64,000 nt of DNA from Streptomyces sp. Tu6071 (GCF_000213055.1 NZ_CM001165.1:4052945-4116944); one strand, 5' to 3'. Positions 15,352 through 23,917 are shown, numbered from the stretch's first letter. Program-made: numbers and translations. Notes: generated by a model not told the origin, from the letters alone.

Positions 15352-16844
15352 CAGTGCGTCCCGTCCCGGTGGCGGCGAGCGGCCACACGGGCCAGCCCAC
15401 GGCCCTCTGCCCCCAGCGCGTTGTTGAAGGTGCCCAGAATGTCCTCGTAGGTGTACCCCTCCCTCGCGAACTGTTCGATGATGGCGTGGAATCCGGTGCG
15501 GGTGACTTCCAGACCAAAGATCTCCCGGGTGATGACCCCTACGTTCTCCCCGAACGTCTCGATTTCGGGGTGTTCCACCGCCACGTCGCTTCCCGCCCGG
15601 CGCAGCGCCCACACCGCGCGGCGCGGTGTCTCCTGGAGGACCACCGGCGAGTGCGTAGCAATGAGCGCGACCCCGTTGGCGTCCAGGAGCAGTGCGGACA
15701 GCACTCGGATGAAAGTCGACAGTAGCGGCGGGTGCAGGTGTGCCTCGGGTTCGTCGACCAGGACCAGGGTCCGCTCGGTGCAGTGCTCGACCAGTCTGGC
15801 CAGGGTGAGAAGGACGATCTTGTGCCCCGAACTCAACGGGGCGAAGAGGCTCTCCGCGTCGGGCCGTTCACCGTCGGGGGCTGCGAGGAGAGCGATTTGC
15901 TGGTCCTGGAAGATCGGGTCGGTCTCCTCCACACGCTCCAGAGCCTCACGCCAGCGCTGTTTGCGTACGGGGCCTTGGGACACGCAGGCGCTCGCGCTCT
16001 TGGCGAACTCCTCCCCGAGCTCGGATAGCTCTTTCAGGCTGCTTTCCCCGCGCTTCTTTAGGCCGACGTACTGGTAGCCGACATGCCGGGTCGGGGCGAG
16101 CGGCTCGTGGGCGTCGAAGGCGCTGAACCCGACAGAAACCAGGTTCGCGAACGGATACGCATAATTCCCCGCACGGTCGATGAGCCGACTTCCATCAATT
16201 GGATGAAGACGCGCGCCAAGCACTGTGCGGGCGAGCGTGTCCAGGAGGCGGGTCTTGCCGACACCGTTGCTGCCGATCAGTGCGTGCACGTTGGTCGGCG
16301 GCATGGCATCGGGGTCGACTTCAAGGCCCAGGCGGATCCACGACCGATCGGGCTCCGAGACGCGCTGGTGGTACTCAATGTCGAATTTGGAGCGTGTCGG
16401 CCCTCCGGTCGCGATGCGGTGGAACTGGCCGGTCACCGTCTCGGGTTCCGTGCCTCGCAAGAGCGAAATTGTCATCACCGCCTCTTCGGAAGCGACCTCG
16501 AAGAGGTGGGGATCGAACGCGGCATCCTTCAACGTCTTGAGGATGGACTCGCGCGTGCTGGAGTCGAACTCGTCACGTAACTGGGTGTAGTAGCTTTCGT
16601 CGACCCCCAGCGAGAAGTACCGGTCGGAGAGACGCTCGAACGTCGGCGGGAGGTCGACCCTGCCTGATTCCATCCCGTAGTAGGCAACCTTGCAGGTACC
16701 GATCTCGATCTGCCGTGAGCCGTTGAAACACCACAGTGTGAAACTGGTCTTGAACCCGAAGTCGTCCCACATGTCCTGAACAAGGAACGCACCCGGTGCC
16801 TTCATCGGGGGCACACGGCGCGGCTGTATCTGCGTGAAGAGCAC
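15351..16844 (-). CDS. ptuA: AAA/ABC-type ATPase, PtuA-like (Septu defence)
   Basis: A 497-aa ATPase of the SMC/OLD-like AAA group. Walker A is GSNGVGKT at about residues 189-196, Walker B is LVLVDEPEAHLHP at about 358-370, and SSGHKIVLLTLARLVEH carries the signature helix. VALIATHSPVV provides the switch His. The region between Walker A and the signature is the insert typical of PtuA. The first 180 residues (a beta-rich N-terminal part) are less familiar, longer than in minimal PtuA. The start may be the GTG at 16844 or ATG at 16805. The only partner is the coupled HNH nuclease, which supports a Septu assignment over the OLD/Gabija types. Confidence 0.78.
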   Translation of the reverse strand: MLFTQIQPRRVPPMKAPGAFLVQDMWDDFGFKTSFTLWCFNGSRQIEIGTCKVAYYGMESGRVDLPPTFERLSDRYFSLGVDESYYTQLRDEFDSSTRESILKTLKDAAFDPHLFEVASEEAVMTISLLRGTEPETVTGQFHRIATGGPTRSKFDIEYHQRVSEPDRSWIRLGLEVDPDAMPPTNVHALIGSNGVGKTRLLDTLARTVLGARLHPIDGSRLIDRAGNYAYPFANLVSVGFSAFDAHEPLAPTRHVGYQYVGLKKRGESSLKELSELGEEFAKSASACVSQGPVRKQRWREALERVEETDPIFQDQQIALLAAPDGERPDAESLFAPLSSGHKIVLLTLARLVEHCTERTLVLVDEPEAHLHPPLLSTFIRVLSALLLDANGVALIATHSPVVLQETPRRAVWALRRAGSDVAVEHPEIETFGENVGVITREIFGLEVTRTGFHAIIEQFAREGYTYEDILGTFNNALGAEGRGLARVAARRHRDGTH

Positions 16845-16907
16845 CCGCGCACGCTACCCGGACCGGTCGCATCACGTCCGCCCGATACTTCTTCTCGCCC
16901 GGAGCAA

Positions 16908-17192
16908 TCACCGAATCGCCTCGATACTCGGTGCATCGCGGGAGGGTTTGGTCATCCTCGTATCGTCAGCGGCCACGGCCAGGACCGGCAGGCCGAACAT
17001 AGCCAGAGCGACGTGCTTGTGCCCGGCGATCCAGCTGCGGGCCTGGTAGCGATGCAGGCTGGCCTGGCGCTTTGCGACCTGGCGCATCACCGTCGGGCAG
17101 GCGAGGAACGTCGTCGCCAGTACCGTCTCTGCACCTGCACCTGCACCTGCACCTGCAAGCCATGCATCAGCGTGAGGTTGGAAAATGCTCAA
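16908..17192 (-). pseudogene. transposase C-terminal remnant
   Basis: The minus strand encodes RYQARSWIAGHKHVALAMFG, which resembles the C-terminal end of IS4/IS701-like transposases, where a Tyr/Trp-rich stretch precedes a HxHxxLAM helix. The sequence before it (about 17110-17192) is unrelated and the catalytic part is absent. The interval 16845-17204 holds nothing else apart from a short simple repeat. Confidence 0.35.
17131..17157. repeat. simple hexanucleotide repeat (GCACCT) x4.5
   Basis: Four perfect GCACCT units plus GCA at 17131-17157, inside the transposase remnant. It is probably a slippage product without function. Confidence 0.8.
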
Positions 17193-17204
17193 TGGCGGTT
17201 CAGC

Positions 17205-18251
17205 TCATTGGCTGAAAGCCAGACCGCGAAAGGCATTGCGCACGTCGGCCAGCAGCTGGCGGTCGCGGGTGCAGTAGAGCTTGTTGGTCAGCAGTACTGC
17301 CCACCGGTCCTGAGCTGGGGAGATCCACATGCCGGTGCCCGTGAAGCCGTAGTGGACCCAGACGTCCTGCTCCCTGGTGGTCCCCGGTGCCGGATGCCAG
17401 AACAGCCCGCGTTCCGGTTGGAGGTTGTCGGTCTGCACGGTGAGGGACTGGGCGATCCACTCGGTCCCGAAGCCCGCCTTGGTGCGGGCTGTCGCGGGAG
17501 CGAGCATGTACCGCAGGAAGGCGGCGACGTCGTCGAGGATGGTGAAGACGCCCGCGATGCCGCATACGCCGCCGAGGAGGCGGGCGGAGAAGTCGTGGGC
17601 GGTGCCCTTGAGGTGGTTGCCAGTGTCCTCGTCGAGTTCGGTGGGGGCGCAGCGGGGTGACATGTCGGCGGGCAGGGGGCCGAAGCGCGTGGAGTCCATG
17701 CCGAGTGGGCGCCAGGTCCTCTCCTCGCAGAGCCGATCGAGGGGCTGGCCGGAGAGGTGTTCGGCGAGGTAGCCGAGGATGAGGGCGGCCCGGTCGGTGT
17801 ACTCGACGGCTTCGCCGGGCGGCCGGTTGAGGGCTTCGTGCAGAACCCCCCTGCGAACAGCGACGGGGTCGGTTCCGTACAGGTTCTTCAGCTGCGCCCG
17901 TAGGGGCAGGCCAGCGGTGTGCGTGAGGAGCTGCCGGGCGGTCACGGCACCGAGGGGGTGGCCCGCGACCTCGTCCCAGAAGGTCCCGAGCGGGGCGTCG
18001 AGATCGAGGACGCCGTCCTCCCACAGGGCCCCGGTGGAGGCCCAGACGGCCAGGATCTTGGTCAGGCTGGCGACGTCGAAGACGGTGTCCGGCCGCATCC
18101 GCACATCCGGCTCGTCCGGGTCCAGGACACCGGTGGCGCCCCGCGCCCGTACCCCGCCCGAGTCGCCGACGGCCCATACCGCGCCTGGGTAGACCTTGTC
18201 GCGGACGCCTTCGCTCAGCAGGTGCTCGATGCGGTCGGTGCGGTACGGCAT
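17205..18251 (-). CDS. serine beta-lactamase-fold hydrolase (class C/esterase type)
   Basis: A 348-aa protein of the beta-lactamase/penicillin-binding-protein-like family. It has the SLTK active-site motif (Ser and Lys of SxxK, about residue 67), YTD at the YxN position, and the QLLTHTAGLP block common to esterase-type members. No signal peptide is visible, so it is probably cytoplasmic and acts on a soluble ester, amide or peptide rather than on cell wall. GGGAG precedes the ATG. It lies 101 bases downstream of the glycosyltransferase and may be the last gene of that transcription unit. True beta-lactam resistance is unlikely without export. Confidence 0.82.
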   Translation of the reverse strand: MPYRTDRIEHLLSEGVRDKVYPGAVWAVGDSGGVRARGATGVLDPDEPDVRMRPDTVFDVASLTKILAVWASTGALWEDGVLDLDAPLGTFWDEVAGHPLGAVTARQLLTHTAGLPLRAQLKNLYGTDPVAVRRGVLHEALNRPPGEAVEYTDRAALILGYLAEHLSGQPLDRLCEERTWRPLGMDSTRFGPLPADMSPRCAPTELDEDTGNHLKGTAHDFSARLLGGVCGIAGVFTILDDVAAFLRYMLAPATARTKAGFGTEWIAQSLTVQTDNLQPERGLFWHPAPGTTREQDVWVHYGFTGTGMWISPAQDRWAVLLTNKLYCTRDRQLLADVRNAFRGLAFSQ

Positions 18252-18351
18252 GGTCTCCCTCTTCGTATGGGCGTCCCGTGGGCAGCGTAGTGAGCCCGCT
18301 CGGAGAGGCGGGGCAGCGGCGTGCCGAAGGTCGCTTCGGCATGGCCGGATC

Positions 18352-19473
18352 TCAGGTGAGCTGTCGGCCGAGGCCGACAAGTTCTCGGGCGGTCTTCGAC
18401 AGGGGGTAGCGCGCGGCGTTGGCGTATCCGGCCTGCCGCATCGCGGGCAGGAAGTCGGGTTCGGTTCGCAGGCGGTCCATGTCCCGGGCGAACGCGGAGG
18501 GGCGGGTGAAGTCGGTGGCCAGACCGGAGCGGGCCAAGGCTTCGCTGAGGCCGGGCACCGGCTGGTAGAGGATGGGGAGGCCGCAGGCTTGGGCTTCGAG
18601 GGCGACCAAGCCCATCGCCTCCAGGGTGGTGGACGGCATGACGAGGGCGTCGTGTTCGGAGAAGGCTTTCCACAGCTGTGGACGGCGCAGCCAGCCAAGG
18701 TAGCGGGCGCTCACCCCGGCCCGTTGCAGTCGGGGAGCCAGCACGCGGAACTGGGCGCGCGGTGCGGCGATCGACAGCTCGACGCCTCGGAGCGGGGCCA
18801 CGCTCCGGATCAGGGCCTCGACGCCCTTCTCGGCGGTCAGTCGGCCCGCGTACAGCAGGCGGACGTGACCTTTCGCCAGGCGAGGAGTGCGGAGGGGCGG
18901 ATGGGCGAGGAGCCGGTCCGGGATGCCCCACGGGATGTGGGTGATCTTGCGGCGGTCGGTCTGCGGGGCGAGCTTGAGGAGATGGTCGGCCATCGCGTTG
19001 GTGGGGACGACGATGGCGTCGACGGCGCGAGCGGTCGCCCGCAGGACCTGGAGCTGGTCGCGGTGGGTCTCGGCGAAGAGCAGGTCGGTGCCGTGGACCA
19101 AGGCGATACGGGGGTGCCCGGGCAGGGCCCGGATCAGGGCGGGGGTGGCGCCGAAGGCGAGGTGGTGCAGGTGCAGCACCTCGATGTGGGCGGGATCGAC
19201 CGCAGAGAGCAGGGCTTGTTGCAAGTTGCCGACGTACCGGTGGAAGGCCGGGCCCTCCAGGCACTTGCCCGGCACCCTGAGCAGGTTGAGCCCGGTCGGC
19301 GTCCGCAGGCGGGGGCCGCTCGGAGCGAGCATGAAAGCCTGCGCGGGGATGAGGGGTTCGTCGCCGGTGTAGAGGTCGAGGAACAGTTCTACGCTGCCGC
19401 CGGGGCTGCCTGCGGGCAGGTCCAGGAATGTGGCCGTCATCTGCTTCGGAGCGGGGCTCCCCAGGTCGCTCAT
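18352..19473 (-). CDS. GT4-type glycosyltransferase
   Basis: A 373-aa GT-B fold protein. The C-terminal half has LLYAGRLTAEKGVEALI (start of the nucleotide-sugar domain) and PSTTLEAMGLVALEAQACGLPILY, the EX7E motif that binds the donor in retaining GT4 enzymes. The N-terminal half contains HLHHLAFG and LVHGTDLL. Its start overlaps the upstream Dcd-like gene by 4 bases (ATGA), so it is part of the coupled operon 23078-18352. Donor and acceptor are unknown; in this context it may glycosylate a nucleoside-derived product. Confidence 0.87.
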   Translation of the reverse strand: MSDLGSPAPKQMTATFLDLPAGSPGGSVELFLDLYTGDEPLIPAQAFMLAPSGPRLRTPTGLNLLRVPGKCLEGPAFHRYVGNLQQALLSAVDPAHIEVLHLHHLAFGATPALIRALPGHPRIALVHGTDLLFAETHRDQLQVLRATARAVDAIVVPTNAMADHLLKLAPQTDRRKITHIPWGIPDRLLAHPPLRTPRLAKGHVRLLYAGRLTAEKGVEALIRSVAPLRGVELSIAAPRAQFRVLAPRLQRAGVSARYLGWLRRPQLWKAFSEHDALVMPSTTLEAMGLVALEAQACGLPILYQPVPGLSEALARSGLATDFTRPSAFARDMDRLRTEPDFLPAMRQAGYANAARYPLSKTARELVGLGRQLT

Positions 19474-20006
19474 CGGCGGCCTCCGCCGATCTCCTCGTAC
19501 AGACGGGAGATGTCGATGCCCTCGGTGCTCGCGTACTTCGCCGACTGCCGCTGATAGCTGGCCGCTGTCCCCTGCGTGGTGAGGAAGACCAGCTTGCCGA
19601 ATGTCATGCCCGGGTAGACGCGGACGGGCCGGGCGGCGCGGATCTCCAGGGTCCAGCGGATGGCGTGGCCTTGGTGGCCGAGCGGCGCGGAGACGTGGAC
19701 CCAGATGCCGAGGGAACCGATGGTGTGGTCGCCGTTGAGCAGCTGCGCGTACGTCTCCGAGCCGGTGCGCTCGTGGGTGACGCCGAGGTAGAGCAGTCCC
19801 GGCTGGAGGACCAGGCCGGAGCTGGGGATCGTCTGCTCGGTGTAGGCGGTGGGGGCGGCGGCGTCGAGCTCCCCGGCGCAGACGCGGAGGGTGTCGCCGA
19901 GGCGCCAGTCGTAGGCGTTGGGGGAAACGTGGGCGGGGTCGTACGGGTCGATGGTGATCTCGCCGGTTCGGACGGCGGCGGTGATCGCGGGACCGGTGAG
20001 GATCAC
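19470..20006 (-). CDS. dCTP-deaminase homologue A (keeps catalytic Glu, loses SSxGR)
   Basis: A 178-aa trimeric dUTPase-fold protein. It keeps VSPNAYDWRLG (equivalent to the [10 protein letters not shown] of Dcd), the WTLEI strand with the catalytic Glu, and YPGMTFGKLVF. The phosphate-binding SSLGRLGL of Dcd is here HTIGSLGI: both serines and the Arg are gone. DPGFSGH is replaced by GHQGHAI. It therefore probably cannot act alone as a normal dCTP deaminase. The GTG start overlaps the stop of homologue B as GTGA. With B it may form a mixed trimer in which each subunit supplies what the other lacks. Confidence 0.82.
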   Translation of the reverse strand: MILTGPAITAAVRTGEITIDPYDPAHVSPNAYDWRLGDTLRVCAGELDAAAPTAYTEQTIPSSGLVLQPGLLYLGVTHERTGSETYAQLLNGDHTIGSLGIWVHVSAPLGHQGHAIRWTLEIRAARPVRVYPGMTFGKLVFLTTQGTAASYQRQSAKYASTEGIDISRLYEEIGGGRR

Positions 20007-20542
20007 GGGGCGACCGCCTCGACGGGTTCGGCGTCGCGCCAGTAGCGGGAGGGCTGAGGGCCCTCGGCGGCCTGGTACTTGCCCGCGTACAGGTCTATGT
20101 CGCCGCTGGAGACGAAGAACATGATCTGCCCGATCTTCATCCCCGCGTAGACACGCAGTGGGCGGACCGGCGAGAGCATCAGGGTCCACTGGCCGTGGAA
20201 GCCGATGTCGCCGATGGGGGCGGTGATTTCGACGAACAGGCCGAGTCGGCCGACCGAGGAGCGGCCGAACAGCAGCGGGACGAAGGTGTCGGAGCCGACC
20301 TGCTCCAGGGTGTGGCCCAGGTAGAGCTCGCCGGGCTGGAGGACGTATCCGGCCTCGTCGATCTCGACCGTGGTGGTCGGATTCGCCCGGTGGGCGTCGA
20401 TGACCGGGGTCGTGTACGTCAGGAGCCTGGGACCGAGCCGGACGTTGTAGCTGTTGGGGTTGACCTGCTCCGGCTCGAACGGGCTGATCGTCAGACGGCC
20501 GTCCTGGGCGGCGGCGGTGATCTCGGGGCCGGTGAGGATCAT
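20003..20542 (-). CDS. dCTP-deaminase homologue B (keeps SSxGR, loses catalytic Glu)
   Basis: A 179-aa Dcd-family protein. It retains VNPNSYNVRLG, the full triphosphate-binding loop RSSVGRLGL, GDIGFHGQ and YAGMKIGQIMFF. The strand that should read TLEL reads TLML, so the catalytic Glu is Met. This is the reverse of the pattern in homologue A. Its ATG overlaps the phosphatase stop by 4 bases and its stop overlaps the start of A. The true housekeeping Dcd of this organism is at 41484-42059 with both sites intact, so these two are free to do something else, for example bind or modify a pyrimidine nucleotide. Confidence 0.84.
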   Translation of the reverse strand: MILTGPEITAAAQDGRLTISPFEPEQVNPNSYNVRLGPRLLTYTTPVIDAHRANPTTTVEIDEAGYVLQPGELYLGHTLEQVGSDTFVPLLFGRSSVGRLGLFVEITAPIGDIGFHGQWTLMLSPVRPLRVYAGMKIGQIMFFVSSGDIDLYAGKYQAAEGPQPSRYWRDAEPVEAVAP

Positions 20543-21765
20543 CGGATGCCCTCTTCCGCCTCGGGCAGCGGGGTGGCGATGACGCTGCGGACGGCCTCAG
20601 CGAGCCGAAGGCCCGCCTGGTGGGTGCGTCCGCCGAGGTAGGTGTCGGCGAGGTAGCCGGTGGTCAGTACGGACCGGACGCCCTGCGGCAGGGGCGAGGG
20701 GGAGGCGACCAGCGGGCCGGCCTGCTTGGCCAGGTCCGCGAGCAGTCCGTCTGGGTTCTGCGCCTGCCGGTCGGGGAGGAAGGCGTGGACGAGCTGGTTG
20801 TCGAACGGCTCGATGGCCAGCAGGTCTCCGAGTGTGAGGGCATCGCCGAGGCGGGTGGGCCGCAGCGCGGTGTCGTTGAGGACGACGGCGTCGGCGCCGA
20901 GGCCGGTGTACAGCCGGGAGGCGATCTCTTCGAGGAGCTGGTGGCGATCGAGGACGGTATCGCGGTAGGGCTCGTTGACGGTGCCGAGGCGGGTGGCGAG
21001 CCTTTGCCACGTAGAGGCGATCTTCTCCTCCAGGGCGGCGAGGTGGTGCGGGACCGTCGCCGGGGCGGGGAAGACGGCGATACGGGCGGCCCAGCCGGAG
21101 CCGACGGGTTCGGCGGCGGCGTATCCGGCGCCCAGCTCGCGGCCCTTGACCACGAGGGTGTCGCCGACGCGCACCGGTCCGTAGGTGTCGCTGTGGCAGT
21201 GCCCGGCGAAGACGACGTCCAGGAACGGGCAGGCGAGGGCGAGTTCGAGGTCCTCTTCGAAACCGGAGTGGGACAGCACGATCCAGGAGTCGACGTGGTG
21301 GTGGTGCTCCAGCATCAGCTCACGCAGCGCGGTCACGGGGTCGGTGACGCGGTGCCTCGCCCGTTGAACGGCGGGGATGGTGTGGAACGCGCTGACGCCG
21401 ATGACCGCGGAGACGGCGACCCGGCGGCCGTGCATGTCGACGATACGGAGGCGGTCGAACAGCGGCTGCCCGGTGGTGGCTTCGACGGCGTTGGCGCAGA
21501 TCGTCATCTCGCGCAGGCCCGGTTCGAAGTAGTGGGGCCAGCCATGGTTGCCCGGTGCCAGCACGTCGTACAGCGTGATGAGGATCTCGCGCTCGATGGC
21601 ACCCTTGCCCAGCCGGTAGAAGCCGGTGCCCTCGAAGAAGTCGCCGCAGTCGGTGATGAGCGAGGTTGCCTTGAGGTCGTGCAGGTGGGGAAGGAGCCTG
21701 CCGGCCTGGTCGAGGGCGGAGTGGACGTCGGTGGTGGCCACGATCTGGCCGTACGTCCTGCTCAT
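20539..21765 (-). CDS. cytoplasmic 5'-nucleotidase-like metallophosphatase
   Basis: A 408-aa two-domain protein of the UshA/5'-nucleotidase type. Metallophosphatase motifs are TTDVHS (DxH), CGDFFEG (GDxxxG), PGNHGW (GNH) and AGHCHSDTYG (GHxH). The C-terminal domain has NDTALRPTRLGDALTLGDLLAIEPFDN and TTGYLADTYLGG, the nucleoside-binding half. Unlike periplasmic UshA it has no signal peptide, so it should act inside the cell on a nucleotide or nucleotide-like intermediate. It is coupled at both ends by 4-base overlaps, to the enolpyruvyl transferase upstream and Dcd homologue B downstream. Confidence 0.85.
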   Translation of the reverse strand: MSRTYGQIVATTDVHSALDQAGRLLPHLHDLKATSLITDCGDFFEGTGFYRLGKGAIEREILITLYDVLAPGNHGWPHYFEPGLREMTICANAVEATTGQPLFDRLRIVDMHGRRVAVSAVIGVSAFHTIPAVQRARHRVTDPVTALRELMLEHHHHVDSWIVLSHSGFEEDLELALACPFLDVVFAGHCHSDTYGPVRVGDTLVVKGRELGAGYAAAEPVGSGWAARIAVFPAPATVPHHLAALEEKIASTWQRLATRLGTVNEPYRDTVLDRHQLLEEIASRLYTGLGADAVVLNDTALRPTRLGDALTLGDLLAIEPFDNQLVHAFLPDRQAQNPDGLLADLAKQAGPLVASPSPLPQGVRSVLTTGYLADTYLGGRTHQAGLRLAEAVRSVIATPLPEAEEGIR

Positions 21766-23078
21766 CGCGGTACGTCGGTGAGGTCGGCGCCGAGGGCGCG
21801 GAGTTTGGCGGGCAGGTCGGCGTGTCCTCGGCGCAGCTGGTCGAGGCCGCTGACGGTGGTGGTGCCCCGGGCGGTGAGGCCGGCGATCAGAAGGGCGGAG
21901 CCGGTGCGGATGTCGGTGGCCTGCACCGTCGTGCCCGTGAGGCGCTGGGGCCCGGTCAGGCGGCAACGGGTGGGCGACAGCTCCTCGATCACCGCGCCGA
22001 GCCGGGCGAGCTGGGGGAGGAGGTTGCCGTGGCGGCCGGGGTTGATGTCGTCGGCGAGCGTGTGGGTGCCGGGCAAGGTGAGCGCCAGGGCCATCAGCGC
22101 GGGCTCGAAGTCGGCGTCCAGGCCGTCCGGGGTCAGCGAGGCGATCGCCCGCAGCGGCCCTCCACTCACGGCGCGGGCCCGGTGGACGGTGAAGGCGTCG
22201 GCGTCGAGGGTGACGGGAACGCCAGCCCAGTTCAGCAGGTCGGCCAACACCGTGAGGTCCGGCCCGTGGACGCCCTCCACGCGGCCCTCCCCGCCGGTGG
22301 CGGCGATCGCGCAGGCCAGGGTGCCCGCCTCGATCTTGTCGCCGGGGACCCTCCAGACGGCGGTCTCGGACGCGGCACCCGGTGGTGGGACCAGAGTGAT
22401 CTTCCGGCTGTCCGCGTGGGCCGTCCACCCGGCGGCCCGTAAGGCCGCGAGTACGCCCGTGGTCTCCGGGGACAGGTTGGGGTTGCCCAGTTCCAGGCGG
22501 TTGCCGGCCACGACTGCCCGGCAGATCGCGGCGACGCTCGCTCCCCGCGAGCGAAACGGCAGCGTCAGGGTGACCTCGTCGCGGCTCCGCTCGGCAGCCA
22601 GGACGCGGTACCCGGACTCGTCGAGGAGAACGGCGTCGCCGAACGCCTCGTAGACGGCGAAGTGCAGCTCCATCCCCCGGTCACCGATCCGGCAGCCACC
22701 CGGCCAGGGCAGAGCCGCCTGCCCGTGAGCGGCCAACAGCGGCGCCACCAGGTAGTAAGAGGCTCTGATTCGGGTGGCGTCCGTCAGGTCTGGCGCGGTG
22801 GTGGGACGCTTGTCGGGCGCCACGATCACGGTTCCCGGCTCGGCGACAGGGCGAGCGACGCGGTAGCCGCTCCGCTCCAACAGACCGAGCATCCTCTGGA
22901 CGTCGGCGCTGGCCGGGATGCCGGACAGACGGACGGCACGGCCTACGGACGCGGCGGCGGCCAGCAGCGGCAGTGCCGCGTTCTTCGAGCCGTCCACTCG
23001 TACCGTCCCGGCGAGTGGGCGGCCGGGGCGGACGGTGACGGTGTCGGCGGCTCTCGTAGAGGTGCGGGCAAGATCCAT
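21762..23078 (-). CDS. MurA-like enolpyruvyl transferase (EPSP synthase family)
   Basis: A 438-aa protein with the inside-out alpha/beta barrel of MurA/EPSP synthase. RVDGSKNAALPLLAA carries the conserved Lys-Asn, WPGGCRIGDRGMELH contains the MurA active-site Cys with its Gly loop, and TDIRTGSALLIAGL matches the conserved Asp region near the C-terminus. GGAGG precedes the ATG. It may transfer enolpyruvate from PEP to UDP-GlcNAc as a second MurA. However, its position at the head of a coupled operon with a nucleotidase and two Dcd homologues fits better with a nucleotide acceptor, as in the UMP-acting NikO/PolA of nikkomycin and polyoxin synthesis. That is inference. Confidence 0.86.
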   Translation of the reverse strand: MDLARTSTRAADTVTVRPGRPLAGTVRVDGSKNAALPLLAAAASVGRAVRLSGIPASADVQRMLGLLERSGYRVARPVAEPGTVIVAPDKRPTTAPDLTDATRIRASYYLVAPLLAAHGQAALPWPGGCRIGDRGMELHFAVYEAFGDAVLLDESGYRVLAAERSRDEVTLTLPFRSRGASVAAICRAVVAGNRLELGNPNLSPETTGVLAALRAAGWTAHADSRKITLVPPPGAASETAVWRVPGDKIEAGTLACAIAATGGEGRVEGVHGPDLTVLADLLNWAGVPVTLDADAFTVHRARAVSGGPLRAIASLTPDGLDADFEPALMALALTLPGTHTLADDINPGRHGNLLPQLARLGAVIEELSPTRCRLTGPQRLTGTTVQATDIRTGSALLIAGLTARGTTTVSGLDQLRRGHADLPAKLRALGADLTDVPR

Positions 23079-23210
23079 CAGAACCTCCGGTTCGCGGGTG
23101 GAAGGGCGATGTCCCGCCCCTGACGCTTGACCTTGCGTTGCTGCTGCTGGGACGTTTCGCGACGCTGCCGTCCTGCCGTCGTCGGAGTTGGCCGACGGGG
23201 CCGGAACCCG

Positions 23211-23810
23211 TCAGCCGCTGCTGCGGGAGAAGAGGCACCACGTGGTGGCACCGCCGTCACTCACTCCCCAGCGGTCGGCGAGCGTGGCGACCAGGAAGAT
23301 GCCGCGCCCCGACACCTCGTCGTCGCCGGGGCACCTGATCTCCGCCCGCGCCTGCGGGGCCCCGTCGCGCACCTCGACCACCAACTCGCCCGTGGTCGGC
23401 CACACTCGCAGGCTCACGTACCCGGAGCCGTAGCAGACCGCGTTGGTGACGAGTTCCGACACGGCGAGCACGATGTCCCCCGCCAGCGCCTCCGAGGTCC
23501 GCCAGCAACGGAGCTGGTCACGGGTGATCCGGCGCATCTCCGCGACGCGGGCCTTGTCGGACGCGAAGGCGACCTCGATGCCGTGGCCCAGGGCGGGCCC
23601 GGAGACGAAGTCCGATGCCGGACCGGCAGCGGCGGCCGGGGGCGGAGGCTCGCGCCTGAACCCGGCCGGCCGCCTGGCAGCGTCGGGGGGTTCGGCCGTT
23701 CCACGCGACGGACCGTGCTCAGCCTGGGCCCCTGTCGCCGTGGGGAGGGCAGCCGCACGACTGCTCGGTACACGGACGAAGGGGGAGAAGCGCTCTGCCA
23801 CGATGCCCAC
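23211..23810 (-). CDS. HATPase_c ATP-binding protein (anti-sigma/regulatory type)
   Basis: About 199 aa from the GTG at 23810 (preceded by GGGGA); the frame is open to 24041 and an ATG at 24002 is possible. The C-terminal 130 residues carry the GHKL fold: the N-box AVSELVTNAV, the G1-type EVRDGAP and the G2-type SGRGIFLVATLADRWG. Single-domain GHKL proteins of this size are very common in Streptomyces beside XRE regulators and act as anti-sigma-like switches. The first 65 residues are Pro/Ala-rich linker. It is divergent from the XRE-TPR regulator, with paired palindromes between them. Confidence 0.8.
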   Translation of the reverse strand: MGIVAERFSPFVRVPSSRAAALPTATGAQAEHGPSRGTAEPPDAARRPAGFRREPPPPAAAAGPASDFVSGPALGHGIEVAFASDKARVAEMRRITRDQLRCWRTSEALAGDIVLAVSELVTNAVCYGSGYVSLRVWPTTGELVVEVRDGAPQARAEIRCPGDDEVSGRGIFLVATLADRWGVSDGGATTWCLFSRSSG

Positions 23811-23917
23811 GTCCCCGTTCCGATCGGTGAAGGTCTCGACGGGCGGACCGTCGTCGGTCCGTTCCGCCGTGGTGGGAAGAGTGTGGGCGCCTGTTTTCGC
23901 CGTACCGACCGCCGCCG

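Noticed and set aside
17131..17157. GCACCT repeat as a regulatory array
   Set aside because: It is a short perfect simple repeat in a transposase remnant and is better explained by slippage.
17205..18251. Beta-lactam resistance gene
   Set aside because: No export signal is present and the motifs fit the broad esterase-type family, so resistance cannot be inferred.
20620..22653. Long plus-strand frame across the phosphatase and enolpyruvyl transferase genes
   Set aside because: It is antisense to two genes with clear motifs and has no recognisable feature of its own.
18352..23078. Known nikkomycin/polyoxin-type cluster
   Set aside because: Only the enolpyruvyl transferase type is shared; the radical SAM, dioxygenase and amino-acid genes of those clusters are not in the window.
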